Positions 32,815-37,024 of a stretch of 37,024 nt of DNA are shown here, in pieces. Made by a program: the position numbers and the translations under genes. Source of the DNA: an uncultured Spirochaetales bacterium (GTDB lineage Bacteria > Spirochaetota > Spirochaetia > Sphaerochaetales > Sphaerochaetaceae); contig CASFDA010000024.1 in the NCBI GenBank assembly GCA_949293335.1, forward strand, positions 1 to 37,024, given 5' to 3'. The number at the start of each line of letters is the position of its first letter. Position 1 is the stretch's first letter. The notes beneath the pieces are model-generated. The model searched no databases. It had not been told where the DNA came from and saw only the letters and a program-made list of their open reading frames with translations.

Positions 32815-34637
32815 CTCTCTTCCTCCTTGTTGAGTATTTCCATGAATTCTTCCCCTGTGATAGTCTCCTTCTCGTAGAGGAAACGCGCAATCTCATCGAG
32901 CTTTGTCCTGTTTTCGGTAAGTATTTTTCTTGCTTTGTCATGCGCTCTCTTTACAATTGCAACTGTCTCTTCATCGATTTTCTTTTCCGTCTCTGCAGAG
33001 CATCTGGATACTGTGTCTCCTCCGAGATACTGGTTCTGTACACTCTCCAGGCATACCATGTCGAAATCCTCACTCATGCCATATTGTGTGATCATCGCAC
33101 GTGCAAGTTTCGTTGCCTGTTCTATATCGTTCGAGGCTCCTGTGGTTATCTCGTTGAAGACAACTTCCTCTGCGGCCCTTCCTCCTGTAATGGTCGCAAT
33201 CTTGTTCTCGATCTCCTCTTTTGTCAGGAGATACTTCTCTCCGCTATCTACCTGCATCGTATATCCAAGTGCTCCGGATGTGCGGGGAATGATTGTGATC
33301 TTCTCTACAGGTGCTGAATTCGATTGCTTTGCAGCAACGAGGGCATGACCTACTTCATGATAGGAAACTACCAGTTTTTCTTTGTCAGAAAGGACACTGT
33401 TCTTCTTCTGATAGCCCGCAATTACAACTTCTATGCTCTCCTGGAGATCTTCTTCCGTCACTTCTTTCCTTCCAGATCTCACAGCTCTCAATGCAGCTTC
33501 ATTCACTATGTTCTTGAGTTCAGCACCAGATGCTCCTGAGGACATCCTTGCTATCGTATGCAGATTGATGTCTCCTTTGGTACGGACTTTGTTCACATAG
33601 ACTCTCAGAATCTCCTCTCTTCCCTTCAGGTCAGGAAGTTCCACAGGGATGCGTCTGTCAAAACGTCCAGGTCTCGTAAGCGCAGGATCGAGTGATTCTG
33701 GCCTGTTCGTGGCCGCAAGGATGATCACGCCGTTGTTGCTTTCGAATCCATCCATTTCAGTCAGGAGCTGATTTAATGTCTGCTCCCTTTCGTCATTCGC
33801 ACCAAAACCGGATGTGTTCCTCTTCTGCCCGATTGCATCAATTTCATCAATGAAGACGATGCATGGAGATTTCTCTTTTGCCTGCTTGAAAAGATCTCTT
33901 ACCTTAGATGCTCCCATTCCGACGAACATTTCTACGAATTCTGAACCGGAAATAGAGAAGAAAGGTACATTAGCTTCTCCTGCCACGGCCTTTGCGAGCA
34001 TCGTTTTTCCTGTCCCCGGAGGACCGACTAGCAATAACCCTTTCGGCATTGATGCTCCGATTTCTGTGTATTTCTTCGGATCGTGCAGGTAAGAGACGAT
34101 CTCGCTCAGGCTTTCCTTTGCCTCATCTTCTCCTGCGACATCAGAAAAATGTATGCCATCGGAAGATGGGACATATATCTTCGCATTGCTCTTTCCCATA
34201 CCGAATGCAAGAGAGTTCTTTCCACCTGCGTTGTCCATCAGTTTCTTCCCAAAGTACTGGCCGATGCTTATGAATATCAACAGAGGAACCAGGAATGAGA
34301 GGAAGAAACTCAGAATAGGGGACATAGGTTCTTCTATTACTTTCTCGAACTTCGCACCTGCATCATAGAGGCTTCTCGTCAGATCCGGGTCATCCATCAC
34401 TCCTGTACGATAGACAATGTTGCTGTCATTCTTCGTGAAGAGTATCTTTGAGTCATCCATCTCCACCATAGAGATGGTCTTGTCATCTATGCTGGAAAGG
34501 AATGTTCCGTAATCCACATCGACTATGCGTCCGTTCTGGAGCATAGGAGAGAGGATTGAATTGAAAAGGAATATCACCAGGAGGACTATTACATAGTAAT
34601 AGATCAGAGGTTTTTTCGGCGATTTTACTTCTTCCAT
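32811..34637 (-). CDS. ftsH: ATP-dependent zinc metalloprotease FtsH
   Basis: 608 residues from ATG 34637 with AAGGAG eight bases upstream; the frame continues to 34658 but has no better start. Two membrane helices (about 11-30 and 107-126) enclose a periplasmic domain. The AAA module has Walker A GPPGTGKT (205-212), Walker [11 protein letters not shown] and the second-region TRPGRFDRR. The protease has the zinc motif HEVGH (427-431) and the third ligand region ASNDIEQAT. It degrades misfolded membrane proteins and regulatory proteins. Slightly short compared with some homologues but complete. Confidence 0.97.
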   Translation of the reverse strand: MEEVKSPKKPLIYYYVIVLLVIFLFNSILSPMLQNGRIVDVDYGTFLSSIDDKTISMVEMDDSKILFTKNDSNIVYRTGVMDDPDLTRSLYDAGAKFEKVIEEPMSPILSFFLSFLVPLLIFISIGQYFGKKLMDNAGGKNSLAFGMGKSNAKIYVPSSDGIHFSDVAGEDEAKESLSEIVSYLHDPKKYTEIGASMPKGLLLVGPPGTGKTMLAKAVAGEANVPFFSISGSEFVEMFVGMGASKVRDLFKQAKEKSPCIVFIDEIDAIGQKRNTSGFGANDEREQTLNQLLTEMDGFESNNGVIILAATNRPESLDPALTRPGRFDRRIPVELPDLKGREEILRVYVNKVRTKGDINLHTIARMSSGASGAELKNIVNEAALRAVRSGRKEVTEEDLQESIEVVIAGYQKKNSVLSDKEKLVVSYHEVGHALVAAKQSNSAPVEKITIIPRTSGALGYTMQVDSGEKYLLTKEEIENKIATITGGRAAEEVVFNEITTGASNDIEQATKLARAMITQYGMSEDFDMVCLESVQNQYLGGDTVSRCSAETEKKIDEETVAIVKRAHDKARKILTENRTKLDEIARFLYEKETITGEEFMEILNKEEER

Positions 34638-34658
34638 GAATTTATCTCCTTGTATCAC

Positions 34659-34883
34659 GCTCTTTCTTATCTATTGCCATCATAGAGATCGGGAGATCCT
34701 TTCTGGCATAAGATGTTGCAGAAACTGATTATTCATTCAAATAGGAGGATATACCACTTGCTTTCGTTTCCCTCAGTCTCGCTGTACTTTTCGAAAAACA
34801 ATTCTTTTCATTCCCTGTTTTTTTGTATGCCTCTTTGGGAAAGAAAATAGGTTCGCATCTGGAACTGCAGAGTTTATTTTGCA
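34659..34883. other. Intergenic region upstream of FtsH
   Basis: About 225 bases without a recognised gene. On the minus strand a TATGAT (34684-34679) could be an FtsH -10, with a poor -35. An AGGAGG at 34742-34747 (plus strand) has no usable downstream frame. Confidence 0.35.
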
Positions 34884-35036
34884 TCAGATTATCCTTCTTG
34901 ATTTCGTTCCATGGCGACTGATCTCATTTTCTTGCATGGCTTTATCATTCTTCTCAAAGCGAAAGAAATCAGATTCGGGTTTTCTTGTCCGTTTCATCAT
35001 CTTTCCAAGTCTCATCTGAAGTAAACTAATAGCCAT
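34884..35036 (-). CDS. Possible small basic protein (50 residues)
   Basis: An ATG at 35036 follows AGGAG with 9-base spacing and opens 50 codons (MAISLLQMRLGKMMKRTRKP at the start) rich in Arg and Lys. A promoter-like pair TTGCGC (35088-35083) and TATCTT (35066-35061), 16 bases apart, lies just upstream on the same strand. No family is recognised. The good initiation site is the main support; it may also be chance or a decayed gene. Confidence 0.4.
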   Translation of the reverse strand: MAISLLQMRLGKMMKRTRKPESDFFRFEKNDKAMQENEISRHGTKSRRII

Positions 35037-35107
35037 TGTGGATATCTCCTCTTTTACAGAAAGATAAGAAGAGAAAAAGCAAGCGCAAATTGTCAGTATT
35101 TCCAGGC

Positions 35108-35117
35108 TGTCTAGACA
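35108..35117. repeat. Short palindrome downstream of TetR
   Basis: TGTCTAGACA is a perfect 10-base palindrome, 20 bases from the promoter-like pair of the small frame. It could be an operator half-pair for the adjacent TetR protein, though such short palindromes also occur by chance. Confidence 0.3.
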
Positions 35118-35137
35118 AAATCGGGAAAGTGTAAAGA

Positions 35138-35668
35138 TCAGAGTGCGATCACCTTGGCGGAGAGAAGGAGGAAAGTATTGTGCACTACATCGTCAATATT
35201 ATTCATATCTTCTTTGCCCCATGTTTTCAGAAGCCCGAGTATGGCCTGACTGTGATAACGTACGATGAATCTGATCTCTTTTCTCGAATACCCTTTATAA
35301 AGGTTCATCTCATCAATTATGTAAGTACATAGTTTTTCAACACAGGATGAGACAATGATCTCCACCTCTTCCCTGTAGGAGCTCTCAAGGCTGCGTCTCG
35401 CATATGGAAGTGTTCTGACAGCAAGGAGGAAAAAACGTTTCAAGCCGGCCTCTATATCCTTGGTTTTATCAATTTCAGCAAGTAGTTTGTCGCTCTCTTT
35501 TTCGAGTATCCATTCCATCATCTTCGGTATGTTCTCGAAATGATAGTAGAATGCCTGCCGTGTTATGTTGCATCTTTCGACAATGTCTGTAACTGTCAGT
35601 TTCCTGACAGTCCCTTCACTCATCAGTGCTTTTGCCGCAGCTGCTATATCTTCCTTGATGTCATCCAT
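35138..35668 (-). CDS. TetR-family transcriptional regulator
   Basis: 176 residues. The N-terminal helix-turn-helix is typical: IAAAAKALMSEGTVRKLTVT, DIVERCNITRQAFYYHFENI. The rest is an all-helical ligand domain without a recognisable subfamily. It follows the DMT transporter gene by 13 bases on the same strand, so it probably regulates export of a compound by that protein. Confidence 0.9.
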   Translation of the reverse strand: MDDIKEDIAAAAKALMSEGTVRKLTVTDIVERCNITRQAFYYHFENIPKMMEWILEKESDKLLAEIDKTKDIEAGLKRFFLLAVRTLPYARRSLESSYREEVEIIVSSCVEKLCTYIIDEMNLYKGYSRKEIRFIVRYHSQAILGLLKTWGKEDMNNIDDVVHNTFLLLSAKVIAL

Positions 35669-35681
35669 GGAGAATATATTA

Positions 35682-36605
35682 TCAGAAAAGTCTGATTGCA
35701 GAAGAGCCTGCGATCATAAGTATCACACCCATGATCTTCATGAGGTTCACAGGATTCTTCCTGGTTCCAAGAAAACCGAACTGGTCTACAAGAAGGCCAC
35801 ATATCGTTGTTCCTACGAGAAGTGCAATAACAGTCATTCCCGTTCCGATTATCCTGGAAAGATATACGTTTGCGAGATTGTATGTACCGCCAAGGATTCC
35901 TCCAAGCCAGATCCACCATGGATATTTGCTGATATCCCTCTCAAAAGTGAATTTCCCATCCCTTTTCCGAATTATGAGAATAATGACTAGAAGTATTCCT
36001 ATTCCTGTCAGGAATGACATTATCGAGGCCTTTACCGGAGAGGATGCGACTCTTCCGAAATGTCCGTTGATCGCAACCTGGATTGCGAGCAGCATTCCGA
36101 TTGCAATTCCTAAAAGGCGCCATAACCATATGATATTGTCCTTTTTTAATTCCTTTTTGCCTTTGCCTTTTGCAAGTGCGATGATCATCACTCCCGCAAA
36201 TACAAGTAATGCCCCGATTGCCCTGATAGGATTAAGAGGAATTTCAAGGGATCTGAAAAGGCCGAAAGAATCGATGAAGAGACCCATGAGGATCTGCCCG
36301 AGAACGGGAAGGACCGCGGTTTCTATGCTTCCGAGATGAGAAAAGACTATTATGTTGCCAGTAAGGAAAACAACACCACATAATCCGCCCAGCCAGATCC
36401 AGAACGGTTCTTGCAGAAGTTTCTCCATTGGATAGGATATGTCATCTTCCAGCAGGAAAAGAAGCGCAAAAAGAAAGATGAACGCGACAAGGAAAGATAT
36501 GAAAGACGCTATGTATGGCGAATTGACTTTTTCACGTAGCTTGTTGTTGATTGAAGTCTGGATCGGTAATCCGAATCCTATGATTATCCCGATGAATATT
36601 GGCAT
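35682..36605 (-). CDS. DMT-superfamily transporter (DUF606/YdcZ-like, duplicated)
   Basis: 307 residues with about ten helices arranged as two DUF606-type halves: IGFGLPIQTSINNKLREKV with FWIWLGGLCGVVFLTGNIIV in the first, and LLAIQVAINGHFGRVASSPV with WWIWLGGILGGTYNLANVYL in the second. Many bacteria have the halves as separate genes; the fused form is common. Likely exporter of small molecules. GGGAGG precedes the ATG. Confidence 0.88.
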   Translation of the reverse strand: MPIFIGIIIGFGLPIQTSINNKLREKVNSPYIASFISFLVAFIFLFALLFLLEDDISYPMEKLLQEPFWIWLGGLCGVVFLTGNIIVFSHLGSIETAVLPVLGQILMGLFIDSFGLFRSLEIPLNPIRAIGALLVFAGVMIIALAKGKGKKELKKDNIIWLWRLLGIAIGMLLAIQVAINGHFGRVASSPVKASIMSFLTGIGILLVIILIIRKRDGKFTFERDISKYPWWIWLGGILGGTYNLANVYLSRIIGTGMTVIALLVGTTICGLLVDQFGFLGTRKNPVNLMKIMGVILMIAGSSAIRLF

Positions 36606-36623
36606 TGTCCCTCCCCGGAAATT

Positions 36624-36652
36624 ATTCTAAGAGGGTTTTTGCCCAAGTGAAA
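36624..36652 (-). promoter_or_regulatory. Promoter of the DMT-TetR operon
   Basis: On the minus strand TTTCAC (36652-36647) and TAGAAT (36629-36624) are 17 bases apart, with GGG/CCC inverted bases in the spacer. About 20 bases precede the start codon. Confidence 0.55.
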
Positions 36653-36867
36653 TCAGTTTCTTGCAAAAATATAGAGGTGGAACTTTCCTATCTGAAGATG
36701 AGAATTTTTCGCTATTGATCGGTAATGTTTCCGATGCAGAAAATATCATTACAGGAAGTTTTGCTGCAATGAAGAGATTTTTTGCTCTTGATAGAGGTGC
36801 AAACTATATTGATGGCTACTGGTTTTTAGTAAGGGAGAATATGCCAGAAGTTTGGTTTTTAATATGA
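36631..36867 (+). pseudogene. Short unidentified frame, possible gene fragment
   Basis: The frame is open from 36631, with TTG 36661 as the first usable start, and ends at 36867. The 68 residues (with DAENIITGSFAAMKRFFALD and GYWFLVREN) look protein-like, but there is no ribosome binding site and no family is recognised. It overlaps the DMT promoter. I lean to a remnant of a longer gene. Confidence 0.35.
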
Positions 36868-36890
36868 TGGGACATGATCCTTATGTTGAC

Positions 36891-37024
36891 CAACAACTCT
36901 TCTCGTTATGATTTCCCGTTCTTCATACCCTTTCTTGAGCATGACTTTACAACTCTTGTCGTTATTCCGTACATCTCCGAGCATTTATCCGTTTACAACT
37001 CTGTCGTTATTCCTGTTTCTGAAA
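36891..37024 (+). repeat. Three related repeat copies at the window edge
   Basis: The core ACAACTCT(t)(g)TCGTTAT occurs at 36893, 36949 and 36995. The last two copies share TTTACAACTCT and GTCGTTATTCC almost exactly; the first is degenerate. Spacings are 56 and 46 bases. The last copy is preceded by G and continues into CTGTTTCTGAAA at the edge. This could be the start of a CRISPR-like array or another repeat set; it cannot be decided inside the window. Confidence 0.5.

Noticed and set aside
32278-34637. Plus-strand frames opposite FtsH
   Set aside because: Several 60-140 codon frames exist but FtsH is unmistakable on the other strand.
35565-35990. 141-codon plus-strand frame
   Set aside because: Antisense to TetR and the DMT transporter, both well supported.

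Overview
The window reads as a spirochaete chromosome segment, most likely a Sphaerochaetaceae-like gut or anaerobic lineage. The evidence is mid-range base composition and substrate-binding proteins whose signal peptides end in FAGG or FSGG, a style common in that group. Genes are tightly packed with many 4-bp ATGA overlaps. The taxonomic call is an inference; there is no rRNA or other phylogenetic marker here.

Layout. 1-340: broken C-terminal remnant of radC. 724-11049: a long one-direction gene set holding a GntR/UTRA regulator, a spermidine/putrescine-type (Pot-like) ABC importer split into four pieces, and six possible catabolic enzymes: creatininase family, enamidase-like amidohydrolase, uridine-phosphorylase-like protein, PfkB kinase, 8-oxoguanine-deaminase-like amidohydrolase and a NADAR/YbiA-type N-glycosidase. 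11117-12028: sugar nucleotidyltransferase. 12238-14961: a TrpXYZ/ABC_sub_bind-type importer with palindromes upstream and a strong terminator downstream. 15017-18202: a His/Ser-rich exported protein, convergent LOG and YitT genes, and an outer-membrane-type protein. 18204-22925: a DUF2974 hydrolase, a Fic protein behind a structured leader, YhhN, a thioredoxin/CcdA redox pair and a GNAT enzyme with a BrnA-like tail.

22986-26168 is a decayed region. Only livF of a branched-chain amino acid importer is intact. Upstream of it lies an in-frame junction of a livJ N-terminal fragment with the livG C-terminus, then an IS200/IS605-type element whose tnpB carries an early TGA stop, then a frame-broken zinc-ribbon/pyridoxamine-oxidase-like remnant. 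26343-32277 is a second purine-type locus: another 8-oxoguanine-deaminase-like enzyme followed by a BMP/PnrA-type nucleoside ABC importer. 32278-36605: HdeD-like protein, FtsH, a possible 50-residue protein, TetR and a DMT exporter. The last 130 bases hold three related repeat copies that run off the window edge.

How the genes may work together. The two deaminase loci suggest scavenging of purines or modified purines. The large first locus could import an N-heterocycle or its nucleoside, remove or phosphorylate the sugar (phosphorylase, PfkB, NADAR), deaminate the base and open the ring (enamidase-like and creatininase-like hydrolases). A chemical link supports this: one known creatininase-family deformylase makes the very ring-opened guanine nucleotide that YbiA-type NADAR enzymes cleave. 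This is a hypothesis from gene content, not a demonstrated pathway.
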